64,000 bases of DNA from Toxonevra muliebris (taxonomy: Eukaryota; Arthropoda; Insecta; Diptera; Pallopteridae): positions 86,359,235 through 86,423,234 of the forward strand of contig OY829326.1 in NCBI GenBank assembly GCA_963691655.1, read 5' to 3'. Shown here piece after piece: positions 1-10,985 of the stretch. The stretch's first letter is position 1, and each line of letters begins with the position of its first letter. The translations under genes were made by a program, and so were the position numbers. The notes below the pieces were generated by a model, which had not been told where the DNA came from, searched no databases, and was given only the letters and a program-made list of their open reading frames with translations.

Positions 1-150
1 ACATTTTTGTATTTTATACGGGAAACAACAACAAATTTTATAATTTCATAAATGGATTATTGCTCGTGGAGACGAGGGATTATCTTTGACTACCACTTCG
101 AATAGTGTTACCATTTTAATGTGAAAATTGAAGGAAAATCGAAAAAGTTT

Positions 151-345
151 TCAAAACTTTGTTGCATATCCATTATTAGCGTTCACTGTTGCACGTCTAC
201 GTGGCATTGGGTCTATTAAATATTTCGTCTGAACGATTCGAACTCGCTTCCATTGCTTTTGAACATCCTCATACAGATCCTCCAGTTTCTTAAACGTATT
301 CGTGCTAATCTTTCGCTTCACGAGCATCCAATGACTTTCAATTTG
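151..345 (-). pseudogene. Tc1-like transposase C-terminal fragment
   Basis: Read on the minus strand this stretch gives an IESHWMLVKRKI start and a MPRRRATVNANNGYATKF end followed by a stop. The second part matches the C-terminal tail of Tc1-like transposases, which typically ends in SMPRR...GG/NGYxTKY. The first part corresponds to the region after the catalytic glutamate (PIE-W). Catalytic aspartates and the HTH are absent, so this is a relic. Identification rests on remembered family motifs. Confidence 0.55.
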
Positions 346-544
346 TGAGCAAATTATCGATTTTTCAATATTTCAATTATCTTTCCATTTTTATATGAAT
401 TGTACTAAATCCATATTTTTGAAAAAAAGGAAACTGAAAAATCTCAATCATATAAAAAATATAGTCATTAAGTATTTATTTTAGTTGTAAAGAGTTTTTT
501 ATCAACATCTTGTATTCCTTTTGTGTGTACATATGTAACATATG

Positions 545-965
545 TAGGAGACTATGAAAATGAATCTAGATATTAATTTTAATGAACAAATGCAGTCATC
601 ACAACAACAATGTATATAGAGACGGGCAAATCAGAAGGCCGTTCCGGAATCCGCCACAATTCCTCATCAGTGATCTTAGTGATAGTTCTTAATCTTTCAA
701 TATCCTATATAAGCTACTAATATTTGAAATCATAACCCAGAATTACAGATTTGATTCTAAATATCTTCACTGAATAGAGATATTGAAAGAAACTACCACT
801 ACTGTTCTATTTACTTATGTTGTTGTTTTTTCTCCATTGTAAGATCACTGATGAGGAATTGTGGCGGATTCCGAAACGGCAGTCTGATTTGCCCGTCTCT
901 ATATACATTGTTGTTGTGATGACTACATTTGTTCATTAATCTGTTAATATATAACTTCAAATAAA
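545..965. repeat. Hairpin repeat family F1, copy a
   Basis: Two inverted arms, about 574-690 and 838-958, surround a ~150-base loop. Arm core words are GATGAGGAATTGTGGCGGAT and TTTGCCCGTCTCTATATACA, followed by TTGTTGTTGTGATGACTACA. The same words recur at 26625, 45925, 57598 and 62747. No ORF is present. It behaves like a non-autonomous fold-back or MITE family. Confidence 0.75.
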
Positions 966-1550
966 TATATTTTAGTTGTAGGACAGGAACAAAAACAAGT
1001 CAAAAGTACTTGTTTCTGTCGCAGATGTACTGAATTCTGGTTCTATTACTCTTGGTGCTAGAACCTCAGAATTCTGTTTCTATTTCGGTCGCAAATGTAC
1101 TGAGTTCTGTTTCTGTTCCCATTTCTGTTCTTTGCGACAACCTGGCTATAGTCGAAAGTAAAATAAATTTGAAATATGAAAAATCCTCGAAATCTAAATA
1201 AGTAATTATATTTAATAATTTTAAACATAGTTAATTTTTAACCAAAAGTGACATCTAAACTATATTTAAATATTTATTTCGTATAATAAATTTTCAAAAG
1301 TCAACTTAAAATTAGACAAGGTACATTAAATATTGCAAAAAGTAATCGTTATTTTTTTCAATCAAAAACTCGAAAATTTTCTGTTAACATGTAATTTTAT
1401 TTTAATTTATAGTATAAAGAAAAGGGGGAAAACTCAATTTTAGTTTTTCAAGCTTTGGTGTTAGAATAATCGAATTTTGTGGTTAATGGCCACAATCTAC
1501 TTTTGCACAGTTCTACAGGATAATGATTGGTGGCTTAAAGATACTTTTTA
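966..1550. other. No gene seen; short internal duplication
   Basis: AT-rich DNA without a supported gene. Within 985-1135 a short block carrying GCAGATGTACTGAATTCTG is imperfectly repeated about 75 bases later (CGCAAATGTACTGAGTTCTG), a small degenerate tandem duplication. Confidence 0.4.
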
Positions 1551-1552
1551 TT

Positions 1553-2005
1553 GAAATCTTTGATTGTGATTTATTGTTTGCAATATATTCGCCGTTTTGT
1601 TTTTAAAATTGCCCAGTATCGCTCAATCGGCCAGAGCTCTGGGAAATTTAGGGGCTCAATGTCTTTTGCAACAAAATTGATGTGTTTTTCTTGGGTATCA
1701 ATCAGTGACGGCAGCGGAGTAGTAACAAATCGGCCCAAAAAGTTGTTGGAGTTCCTCTTTTAAGAACGGAGTGGAACGTTTGCCACACTGGCAAATTGCT
1801 TGCAATACCATAACTTTTTTGTTTTGGATACTTTTCTTTTTAAATTATCTTAAAATGTTGTGGAACTTTGGATCTATCCTTTGCAGAATAATATTGTTTC
1901 CGTGGCAATATCGAAAAATCCATTTTGATATACATTTAATCATCCATGACTACGGACGCATTTTTGTTTCTTAACAGGTGCTTGGAGCTTAATATTTTGC
2001 ATAAG
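1553..2005 (-). pseudogene. Tc1/mariner DD37E-type transposase relic
   Basis: Minus-strand reading gives VVMDD-MYIKMDFSILP near 1950 (first catalytic Asp region, with a stop replacing a residue). It then gives FWADLLLL and, after a frame change, FPELWPIERYWAILKTKRR near 1620. The order MDDE..D / FWPDL / PE-L-PIE-YWA is that of the DD37E branch of Tc1/mariner transposases. Stops and frame changes make it non-functional, and the N-terminal HTH half is not seen. Confidence 0.6.
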
Positions 2006-2034
2006 ACCTAACACGGTATCTTTTTTATTACCAC

Positions 2035-2185
2035 GTTTATATCAACTCGCTTTCAATGGTGTCTGTCTGTTCGGTATAAATTTTGCAATCGATTTTAAAC
2101 TAACTTCTCGATGAGCTAGAGACTTGAAATTTTAAATATAGTTCAGAACTGGAAGACAATGCAATATGAAATATATATAATATAA
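2035..2185 (-). repeat. Dispersed repeat R3, copy 1
   Basis: The reverse complement contains TTTCATATTGCATTG, CAGTTCTGA, TTTCAAGTCTCTAG, AAGTTAGTTTAAAATC and AACAGACAGACACCATTGAA in order. The same order occurs on the plus strand at 55855-55995. Both copies lie beside Tc1/DD37E fragments, so this is probably the non-coding end of one of those transposons. Confidence 0.7.
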
Positions 2186-2186
2186 T

Positions 2187-2641
2187 ACTATTTACGTCAC
2201 CACCATTCGCCAGTGAAGTTTTGGCCTGATTTAGCCAGTTGCCACTACTCTAAGAAAACCATGGATTGGTGTCAGACAAATAAAGAAGATGTAGTGCACA
2301 AATATATGAATCCACCCAATTGCCCCAGCTTCGACCGATCGAAAAATACTGGGCTATTACAAAATATAAGTTGAAGAAAAATGCAGGTATTGTCAAAAAT
2401 GTGAATTCAATGTTACTAAAATGGAACCAAATAGCCGCAAAAGTGTCCAGAGCGGATGTTCAAAGGTTGATGGGGTCCATTAAAAGGAATACCAGGAACT
2501 TTTTGCACAACAAAGAAATTTAAATCTTTAAAGTATTAAAACACAATATTAAACTTATCATTTAATTCATTATTTCTTATTCTGAGTGTTCTGGTTAAAA
2601 AGATACAGCAACTTTCTTGCGTGCCAATTTTGCGTGAACCG
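2187..2641 (+). pseudogene. DD37E Tc1/mariner transposase, C-terminal part plus 3' end
   Basis: Translation gives SPVKFWPDLASCHYSKK (second catalytic Asp) and, after a one-base frame change near 2325, LPQLRPIEKYWAITKYKLKK (catalytic Glu). It ends in NTRNFLHNKEI and a stop at 2523. The Asp-to-Glu spacing, judged with the second copy at 61213-61957, is 37 residues, hence DD37E. The 3' non-coding sequence to ~2641, including TTTGCGTGAACCG, is nearly identical in that second copy. The 5' half is missing. Confidence 0.7.
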
Positions 2642-3119
2642 CGCTTTATTAGCATCGGAAGTTTTTAAATTTTTTTCATAGATCAAAGCATTGCATTCAT
2701 CGTTATAAAAATCATTGCTTTAGCGGGAGTAGAATATATATGTGTGTACATGTTCACATGAAAAAGGTCGCAATTCGCTCTTGTTGAAATTGGAACAAAG
2801 AAACTTAGAAACCAGCAACGAGGTGCAATACCGATGGTGTGAAAGCGACGGTTGTCAAAACATTCAGCGGACAAAATGTTTGCATTTTTTTGGCAAATAA
2901 CATTCAGCATTTACAGTTTTTTATATACTCTTTTTATACGCTTTTCGCTTTAAATCATGCAAATATTTTCAGACCTACTAAAATTCGCAATTACGTATTT
3001 TCACGACAATCTTTATGGGATTATGAATCTGTATGGGGTTATAAATCTGTATGGGGCTAGAAGAAATTATTTTATACTTTTTAGTCAGTTTTAAAAACGT
3101 GGTATATTAAAAACTTTTT

Positions 3120-3365
3120 TTTATTTTAATTATTTTTTATTCTTAAAATGTTAACGAGGTTGGTGTTGAATTTTGTTGCTAAATCTCGTAGCGACAGATT
3201 CAGATTGCGTTTTAGCATGATTAGCACCTTTTCTCTAAAACTGTTTTTCTTTCCGAACTTTTTTTTGCCACTTCCTGGTTGTCTATACACATCCACATGT
3301 TCAAGAGACCGAGTAATTGTCTTTTGAACAGTCGCGTAGTTCTCAGTTGATTTTTTTGCTATCAT
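3120..3365 (-). pseudogene. Tc1-like transposase N-terminal HTH fragment
   Basis: A 79-codon minus-strand frame contains TVQKTITR, then RQPGSGKKKFGKKNSFREK and LSLRDLATKFNTN. This is the paired HTH and GSGRKK-type linker arrangement of Tc1/DD37E N-termini. No catalytic domain follows in frame, so it is an isolated fragment. Confidence 0.5.
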
Positions 3366-4041
3366 CGTGAAAACAAATTAATCTAGAAAAGTGATTTTTT
3401 CAAAACTCAAATTTAAAGTTCAATAAAATGAGTCCCGTTAACGGTTACTTACAAAACTGTGCCACTTGCACAGCTATGTGGCAAACTTTTGCATTTTTGA
3501 TGTACCATGTCTTATATTAAAAACTCAACAAAAAGAAATTTAGAGATTTTTGAATTTTTTAATTGTACACTTTCATAAAAATTAGAAGAAAAAAAAAAAA
3601 ACAAAATATACAAAAATATGCACTAACAAATGAATGCCATTTGAACAAAATTATTTTGATTTGGAAAAACATTAAGTTTATATTATTTTTAGGAAGACCA
3701 AATAACATGGATTTGCATGGAAATCCGGATCCTATAATAATAAATATCTGTAGTTCTTTTATAGAAAAAATAATGGTGTTTTAGCCAGCTTTCGGAATTT
3801 CTGAGGGGAATAAATAAATTTCAGTTTCGTGTCCTAAACTTTGAAAAAATGCCTTAATTCGGTTTCAGGAGAAAGGGTCGACTGTAATTTAAGTATTTTA
3901 TTTGTGAAGAAAGCATTCTCTAGTTGAATCTAAATAAAATTTAATCCTTTACTTAAGAAAACCATTTCTCATATGGACTGCAAAAATCGTTATAATTTAT
4001 CTAGCAGAATTCAATATATTATTTCTTTCAAATCTTCATAG
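3366..4041. other. Upstream MTPAP intron sequence, no recognisable element
   Basis: AT-rich sequence leading to the splice acceptor (TTCTTTCAAATCTTCATAG) at 4041. No coding or repeat feature is supported. By position it should be intronic, because the following exon starts in mid-protein. Confidence 0.5.
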
Positions 4042-4501
4042 CACGGGCTTCTACATGTCGGAATTGCTATACATGTTTGGCGAATTTGATGAACGAGTAC
4101 GCCCCCTAACCTTTTGTATTCGTCGGTGGGCAAATGCTTGTGGACTGACAAACCCTTCTCCTGGACGTTGGATAACAAACTTCTCACTTACCTGCCTAGT
4201 AATATTTTTTCTGCAACAAATGAAGAATCCAGTTTTACCCACAATTAATTTGCTTATGAAATCAGCTACACAAGATGACGTACGCACTACCGAGGATGGA
4301 ATAAATTGCACATTCGCTAGAGATTTTCATCGAATTGGATTTCATCGCCGAAACAAGAATAAAATTAGTGAATTACTGTTACAATTCTTTGAATTTTATT
4401 CTCAATTCGACTTCAATAATAAGGCAATATCATTAAATGAAGGTCGTGCTATAGCGAAACCAGATCATTCAGCTTTATATATAACGAATCCGTTGGAACA
4501 G
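4042..4501 (+). CDS. MTPAP: MTPAP (mitochondrial poly(A) polymerase), penultimate coding exon
   Basis: The exon reads c|ACG GGC TTC TAC ATG TCG, giving TGFYMSELLYMFGEFDERVR. It continues with WITNFSLTCLVIFFLQQMK, INCTFARDFHRI and SALYITNPLEQ. These match the Cid1-family PAP-associated region of metazoan MTPAP (FYMSELLY, RVR, P-G-WITNFSLT, NCTFVRD, P-YIQNPFE). That enzyme polyadenylates mitochondrial mRNAs in the matrix. The exon is bounded by an AG acceptor at 4040-4041 and a GTAAAC donor at 4502, and ends in phase 0. The in-frame ATG at 4055 is internal methionine, not the start. The nucleotidyltransferase catalytic exons should lie upstream and are not visible in 1-4041. No stops or frameshifts. 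Confidence 0.9.
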
Positions 4502-5469
4502 GTAAACATCTTACGAACTTTATAGATTTTTTATACACTTGTAGCCCTTGCGTGCTATACTGTCATATTTAAGGGGCTATGTCCAGACGTGGAAAAATTA
4601 GTATTTTAAATAATTTTGTTGACAGTAATTACATTTATTTTCGAAAACTATCAATACAAATTTATTTAACTATGTTTTATCTTTACTTGACCAAAATTAC
4701 AAAAAAAAAAAAAAAAAAATTGATGACGAAGTTATCGTTATCTTTGTTGGACCCCGTTCTTGAAGTAATGCCTTGCGGTGACCATCATAACATTATACTG
4801 GTTCAACTAAAATCAATCCAATAAAAAAAACTTTTATTTAATAGTTAATATAGTCCTTTTAACAAAAGGCTTTTTTTTAAATACACAAAATGGCGGCTTC
4901 TGGAAGTTCGCTCGCGGATTTTCAACGAAAAAAAACTAGTTTATTGTTAAAAAATAACAGATAAAAAAAAAAACAAATCTATATATTCGTTAAGGACTAG
5001 TTTTTTATGTTTTCAATAAGCTGTATAAATTTCATTTAAATTCGTCGAGTGGTTTTTGAATAAGATTGGTCGCCGACTTTGAAAACATAGTTTCGAGAAA
5101 AACGCGATGATATAATTTCTATCAAAAAAAAAAAAAATTTTTTAAATAGTAAATTTTTTCACGCCTTTGACTGGACTTAACGCCTTAACTACTAAACTGA
5201 AATTTCTTAAATTTTGAGTTAGATCATATTTATCAACTTCCTAAGTGTGGAGTTACAGTGGCGAAAAAAAAATAATACATAGAATTAATATTTCTTTTTC
5301 AGATTTTGAGAGTACTTTAATATTTTTAGCAGAAGCAGACTAGTTTTAAAGTAATTCTTAATACCTCAATAAAGTTGGCACCAATTTCGTTTATCTGGCA
5401 CACTACGCTTAAGTCAATAATAAAACAACATTTAGCTGATATTCTTCTACTTGTATATATATCACAATT

Positions 5470-5600
5470 ATAAAACGAACACATTTTTCGTAATATATTT
5501 CTCGTTGCAACAGTAATAGTATGAAAATACACAAAAACTAAATAAATATTTTTATTTTAAAAATCTACACAGTTCATTTGTTGGCAATCTCAACCCGAAA
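5470..5600 (+). repeat. Dispersed repeat shared with 28470-28585
   Basis: The order of words ATATTTCTC-TTGCAA, ATGAAAATACAC, AAATATTTTTATT and AAAATCTACA is shared with 28470-28585, just upstream of the copia primer-binding site. The similarity runs ~115 bases. It may be an AT-rich element end or a fragment of the same family; no coding potential. Confidence 0.55.
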
Positions 5601-5924
5601 TGTTAAAATTTTTTTTACTACAATTTTATCTCTATTTTGCATAGCAAAATTAAAAACTGAGTAAAAACTTACTATTTTCAAACACCCTAAGACCTAATTT
5701 AGTTTCGTTATACTTATGGGAGAAAAGCAAAAAAACAAAATCGTGTAAATTCATCGCCGGGATAGAAGATAGAATATATTATATTTCTTTCAGGGACCCA
5801 ATATAACAATTATTTTTTTTTTAAGGCAAATAAGTTATAATGATTAAAAAAAAATCAACTTTAAACATTATGAGTGCCTCTGTTTTTATTTTGGTTATCC
5901 ATAACCAAAACCACAATTCAAATT

Positions 5925-6480
5925 TTATTTTGGTTTCATAAGGTCAGAATATGTGTTGTTAACCACAACATGTTGATAACGGTCAGTACGGTAAGATTTA
6001 ATTAAGGAGACAGAACTGGCTGCAAACCCAAGGTAAAAGCATAATTTCTGTACAAAGACACAGTGGTTGACTATATCAAATGCTTTAGAAAAATCTAGTA
6101 GAGTCAAAATTGTTAGATAATCTTTGTCAAAAGCTGGACTTAAGTTGGTAAATTAATATCTAATTTATTAACAAAGTATACTTTTTTGGAGTTTCTAGTG
6201 GCCACTGTTGCTTTGTCCCGAAAATTGCGGTAAGTTTCCCAATCAATTCAATTTCGTTTGAGTACGTTTCCATTTATTATAACATCAGTACTTCATCAGT
6301 AAACCAAGGCTGATTTTGATCTCTAATTTTAATTCTTCTAACAGGAACATACTTATTAAACAAATAATTTAAATGTGTCATAAAAGCATTAAGTTTCTCA
6401 TTTACATTAGAATAGTACCAGCAATCATTCCACTCTAAAGTGTTTGCCTTTATAACAATAAATTTTCCGACGTTCTTTCT
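5925..6480 (-). pseudogene. Non-LTR retrotransposon ORF2 fragment (linker and RT start)
   Basis: Minus-strand reading gives WNDCWYYSNVNEKLNAFMTH, then NKYVPVRRIKIRDQNQPWFT and WETYRNFRDKATVATRNSKK (endonuclease-RT linker). After a deletion it gives TLLDFSKAFDIVNHCVFVQK and SYRTDRYQHVVVNN (reverse transcriptase). This is the Jockey/CR1 type. It is antisense in the MTPAP intron, and several frame breaks and missing RT motifs show it is dead. Confidence 0.8.
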
Positions 6481-6486
6481 TTGCAG

Positions 6487-6897
6487 GTTTTGAATGTTAG
6501 CAAAAATGTCAGTCTTGAAGAATGTGAGCGTTTACGGATTGAAGTACGTAATGCAGCATGGGTGCTTGAGTCTGAAGTAGAAAATCATACAATGCTAGAT
6601 AATGAAAAACTTGAAGTTCCATGGGGCTTGCTAAACATTTTGAGAGTGCCTGAGAAAACTGTAATACGACCGAATATGTTTTTCAAACCACGCATGGTAG
6701 AAGTAAGTGATCTATTTGATAAATCTGAAAGTATCACTCCTGCGGCGTCACCCATTAGTTTTAAGAATGCAGATGTCAAAAACCAAGTACAAAATATTAA
6801 AGACCAGGCGCGCAGTGATTTAAAACAACTGCGTATGAGTGCATCACCGTCGGCAACATTTGCATCAATGACGACGAAAGGACGACGAGATAGATGA
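6487..6897 (+). CDS. MTPAP: MTPAP, terminal coding exon
   Basis: Continues in phase 0 from the preceding exon after the TTTGCAG acceptor: VLNVSKNVSLEECERLRIEV, NAAWVLESEVENH and VPWGLLNILRVPEK, ending TTKGRRDR and TGA at 6895-6897. It corresponds to the MTPAP C-terminus (LNISKNVS...L.KFV...AWIL...PWGL). The tail after PWGLLNIL is fly-like, low in conservation and Ser/Ala-rich. Together the two exons encode about 290 residues of an enzyme normally 550-600 long. The reading frame is intact. Confidence 0.9.
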   Translation, partial: VLNVSKNVSLEECERLRIEVRNAAWVLESEVENHTMLDNEKLEVPWGLLNILRVPEKTVIRPNMFFKPRMVEVSDLFDKSESITPAASPISFKNADVKNQVQNIKDQARSDLKQLRMSASPSATFASMTTKGRRDR

Positions 6898-7190
6898 GTG
6901 TGTGAATATAAGTTAAAATTATTAGAATTTGTAACTGCCGAATGAATTATAAAAATGTGTGAACATAAGAGTAATTAATTTAAACCATTTCTACCAAAAG
7001 TAAATTATATTACATAAAGTTAAAATTTCACAATTCTGATTCTATTTGTAAGATATTAGAAATCAAATGTTACGTTTTTCTAAATATAAACGAGAAAAAA
7101 ATATTTAAATATAATATTTGTGAAATATGAATAATTTTCATACAACAATTTGTGTTTTTGCCTTGATTAATCTTCAAAGACTATTCCCAA

Positions 7191-7196
7191 AATAAA
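7191..7196 (+). terminator. Candidate MTPAP polyadenylation signal
   Basis: AATAAA, 294 bases after the MTPAP stop codon. The element is common in AT-rich DNA, so this is a candidate only. Confidence 0.3.
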
Positions 7197-7554
7197 TGGA
7201 AAGCAAGGTAATAATAATCGTTATTTAATTTCACACAGTCATTTGAGCCTATTGTGGTATTCAAATGCCTGTGTGGTATTAATTTTTCTGAAATTACAAA
7301 AATTTGTTTGATTGCCAAATGGCTAAAATAAATGTATTTTTTCTGAAAGTTTTGTGTCTGATTTATGGAAAAATATAAAATATTCAACTTTTATTTATTA
7401 TTGACCGGTCACTACTACTTTTTCATCGTTTTTCATTATTTTTCCGTGGCAGAACTAATAATAAAATTTATTTTTCAAAATCGGACCTATTTTCATCGGT
7501 ATTTATTAAATCGGCTACCTAATTAAAGATCCGATTATGTACAGTATGTGACAA

Positions 7555-7890
7555 ATGAATTATGGTTTTAGATAAGTCCAGCAGTTCTCAATAAGATTTG
7601 GAGGTAGAGAATTGCCAGGTCAACGCAGGACCTAAAAATTTATTGAATTTAAGCGATTTTTACTCTCTTGGAACGTATAGCATGGCGATCCATCTTGCAT
7701 AAGACGTATTCTTCCGCAGGATGCTGTAAGGCACCCAAATATGCATTGTAAAACATTGGTCAGAACTTCCACGTATTGACTAGAGCGCATTATTTCAACT
7801 GTAAAATATATTGGATCGGGACCTTCAGCTGTGATGCAGCTCTAAACCATTACTGATGGTGGATGCTTTACTAGCCGGCCACTCATCGCT
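7555..7890 (-). pseudogene. Tc1-like transposase C-terminal relic
   Basis: Minus-strand translation, with frame changes, gives VIFSDEWPASKAS, SQYVEVLTNVLQ, RIRLMQDGSPCYTF, PGNSLPPNLIENCWTYLKP. QDGAPCHT, WPGNSPDLNPIENCW and TYLK are hallmarks of the Tc1/DD34E catalytic core. Internal stops are present. Confidence 0.7.
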
Positions 7891-8426
7891 GAAAATAACC
7901 TTCAGATTTAAAAAAAAATATTGAATTTACTCTATCTGCTTTAAAATGCATTTAAAAAAAAAAAAACTTCAGAGAAAAATGAACTGACTAATGGAATACC
8001 ATTAGTCCAAAAATAGTAAAAGTAAAGATATCGACCTGAAATTTCGGGAACAAGCTTCAGCCGATATTAATAGAATTTACTCAAAAAATGGGCGTGGTCA
8101 CACCTTTTTTACTCCCACATTTACTATAATGAATTCAAATTTAAGCCAGTGCTCCTTAAAAAAAATATCGAAATCGTGTAGAAAAAATATAATACCAAAC
8201 AACTATAAATTTTTCAACGAATAATTTTAATGGAGCAAATAAATTATAATATTTTAACAATATTACCCATATAAGTAAATTTAAAAAAAAATAAAAATTA
8301 AAAATAATTATTCGGCCAAATAAATCCAATGTGGATTTCAACAATTTTATTTTTCTTGTCAATACAATTTTCTTTCGCTTAACACAAGTGGATCTGAACT
8401 TAAAAGTAACATATAGTAATCACGCG

Positions 8427-8681
8427 TCAAATTTTTCGAGTGTGTCGAAGTCTAAAAATTTTCTTATCTTTATTTTTTGCTTCAGCTGCTTCTTCGGATA
8501 GTTTTCCAATTGATAGAAGAGCGTGCTCAATAATCTCTGGACTATGTTTTAATATTTTATGGACTGAAGGCGGCAGATTAAGCCAAGGATATTGTTTTAC
8601 TATATGATTTGCAGTTTCAAGCGCATGCAATTTGAATTTTTCTACATTTATTTTATATCCTGACAAAATTGCTTGCAGCAT
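8427..8681 (-). pseudogene. Fragment of an unclassified arthropod mobile-element protein
   Basis: An open 84-codon stretch reads ILSGYKINVEKFKLHALETA, then QYPWLNLPPSVHKILKHSPE, ALLSIGKLSEEAAEAKNKDK, FRLRHTRK. I recall very similar sequence (YPWY-MP-SVHKIL-HG--II-HALLPIGQLSEEA-EARNKD---R--HTRK) from many repetitive unannotated arthropod proteins, but cannot assign a transposon superfamily. No start context or further domain is seen, so it is a fragment. Confidence 0.55.
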
Positions 8682-8732
8682 CTTTCCAAAAGATTTTTAG
8701 GAATACCAGTGATCTCAGACGAAATTTCCATA

Positions 8733-9215
8733 TACTTCAAATGTGGATATGTGAGAATGTTTATTTTTGAATATAAACTAGGTTCTCAGAACATGACAAA
8801 ATTAATATTGTTAGGACGTGATAGTTTTCACGACCCCGAAGTATCCAATATTTTAATCGCCACGTGAATTTGTATAAGAAACGCAGTTTGATCTTATTTT
8901 AATATAACGCTTCACTGTAATTCAGCAATACAGTTAGAAGTTTAAGTTCAGTTAAATCGAAAGATGTGAAAAATATGCATAAAAAGAAAATATTAAAAAT
9001 TACACTAGGTACAAAAATTTAGTATACAAAAGATCAGTACGCAACAAATATTCTTTGTTATGCTTTTTTTTAGTAAAATACGTTGAAAATCGTTTTTTCC
9101 TCGGTTTTCGCTCCTTATTGCAGAAATGGAAGGATTTAAGGCTTTGCCATGTTCTGAGACCCTAGTTTATATTCAAAAATACACATTTTTTTCCCACATA
9201 TCCACATCCGATTTC
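8733..9215. repeat. Inverted-repeat element, ~60-bp arms
   Basis: The left arm (8738-8796) has ATGTGGATATGTG, TTTTTGAATATAAACTAGG and TCTCAGAACATG. The right arm (9150-9210) holds their reverse complements in mirror order. The 350-base loop is AT-rich and non-coding. This is consistent with a MITE or fold-back element. Confidence 0.65.
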
Positions 9216-9607
9216 TACTCCAAATGCCAGTTTTGGGACATACGTACAATTTCGGCCAAATAAGACCCATTAGGAGAAGGGTTATGACTTTACAGTGTTA
9301 GGCAAAAACTTTCCTTACATCTTTTCCAATAATGGATTTTCAGACGAAACATCTAAAAATGGAAAAAAAGAAGCCAATTCATGAGCACCGAAAACCAACC
9401 AACTTCATCGAGTTGTACCGAACACATAACTAAGACTTTTGGCAAAATCCTATATAGGATTTTTATTTTTAGGACAAGTACTTTTCAGCTAACATAATCG
9501 TTACGTTGGATCCTAAATTGTGTTGCACAGTGTTATTAGAAAAAAGCATCGACAAATGAATATTTTAATATACACCAAACAACCAAAAAATGAGAGGTAG
9601 TACAATA

Positions 9608-10585
9608 CATAGAGCACATGAGACGACACTAAGAGAGCAAGTGTCGGGGTCCAGCTTTTTGCCATATACGTGTGAGCTCTCAGCATTATTCAATTAACTG
9701 TCCAAATTTTTCAATTTACAAATTAGTACTTTTTTGGGATGAATACCGTGTACGCTGTTCCGAATACCTTTTATTATTTTGGTACCAAATAATCATATGT
9801 ACGATAAGTATTTTGCAAACGGATTGATTTCTGTTTGTTATTTTTTAATGATTTTCTCATTACCATTTAAATTATAGCTTACAGATAAATAAATCAATCA
9901 AAATATTGTAGGTAATCATAAAATAAGCTAAAGTAGTCGTTAAATTATGATTTTATAAATCACTACTATGGTAGCTATGTATGGTGGTGAAAAAGGTGAA
10001 ATAAACAGAAAATTTGTGAAATTCAAAGTTGCTTTTCTAATAAACACCGGCAAAGTAACATTTCATCAATTTACGTTATCTCACTTCCCGTCTATTATAA
10101 ACTTAATCTTATTAATTTCATTTGTATAAGTATACTCAGTTGTTTGTGTATTTAAATCGTAGTGCGAAATTTAGTGGGTTGTTGTAAAATTATTTTAGCC
10201 TAATTTTGTTATTTTGATTAAGAAATACCAATTTGTTTTTAATATATATATTTTCTAAAATTTTATTTTTATATGTGAAGATTTCCAATTTTAATGCATA
10301 TCACACAGCTTTAAAAATTATATTTTTATGTTTTTTAATAACTTATCATTTTGATTGATACATTATTGTAAATTTAAAAATATGTGAAGATGGTTTTAAA
10401 AATGTTAAGTGGCGTTCTGTTGATTGCTTCGAAAACAAGTTATCTCAAGACTTATCTCATTCGTATGAACATAAAATATTTTTATGATGAATGCAAAATT
10501 TTACAAACATCAAATGCATTTGTCACTTATTTGCTGGTGATACTCAAACAATAAAATATTTTCTTTTTGCGATTGTTTTCTGCTG
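9608..10585 (+). mobile_element. Transposon X, deleted copy (X1)
   Basis: Starts with CATAGAGCACATGAG. The first ~450 bases match the right end of X2 (19925 back to ~19490) in inverse orientation, and 10400-10580 matches 16880-17100 in inverse orientation. X1 is therefore an internally deleted derivative of the 3.45-kb X2. Its right terminus is lost where a Tc1/DD37E end begins at ~10630. No coding sequence remains. Confidence 0.7.
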
Positions 10586-10629
10586 CTTTACACAGGAAGA
10601 TCTTTTTGATAAATTTTTCTTATAATCAA

Positions 10630-10713
10630 AATCAAAACTCTAAGATCAACCGTTTAAAAATTATTGAATTCTATATATGTTAAGATTTTTTCGATCTCAG
10701 TCCTTAAATCTTT
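10630..10713 (+). mobile_element. DD37E Tc1 element T4, right terminus only
   Basis: AACTCTAAGATCAACCGT, TTAAGATTTTTTCGATCTCA and GTCCTTA are the right end found on the complete element at 43690-44933. Everything upstream of this end is missing. Confidence 0.7.
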
Positions 10714-10985
10714 TAAAATAGCTCGAGATGGTGCTTTACATTGTAATAGACCATTTTTAGATCTGTTCTAGCCGTTGTTTTTCTTTTTCCACAGCAGTTA
10801 TCGCGCTTGTTGGTAGGAATGCTTTTGGGTGCTTTCAACTTATCCATAGGTTTTGCTATATTTGCGACAGAGCTTTTACATATTCCCACTATTTCTGAAA
10901 TTTTGGCATAGCCGAATTTCTTTTCCGTTCATAAAGCAGCAACTTGTGCATTTTTTCCGCGGATATCTCGACTTTTTTTTGTCAA
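10714..10985 (-). pseudogene. Tc1-like transposase N-terminal relic
   Basis: Minus-strand reading gives SAEKMHKLLLYERKR, ISEIVG-type HTH residues after a frame change, then KRKTTARTDLKMV and SSYFKRFKD. The RKTTARTDRKI motif and the following short basic helix are typical of the bipartite DNA-binding domain of Tc1 transposases. Stops and frameshifts are present. Confidence 0.5.

Larger units (their letters stand above)
4502..6486 (+). other. MTPAP last intron (1985 bp)
   Basis: GT-AG intron of phase 0 between the two MTPAP exons (donor CAG|GTAAAC, acceptor TTTGCAG|GTT). It holds an 18-A tract near 4700, a copy of a dispersed repeat (5470-5600) and an antisense non-LTR retrotransposon fragment (5925-6480) that ends only a few bases before the acceptor. 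The 4502-5460 part is otherwise unremarkable AT-rich DNA. Confidence 0.85.

Noticed and set aside
4055..4525. A complete 156-residue protein starting at 4055
   Set aside because: The conserved MTPAP reading extends upstream of this ATG to a splice acceptor and stops at a splice donor; the last seven codons are intronic.
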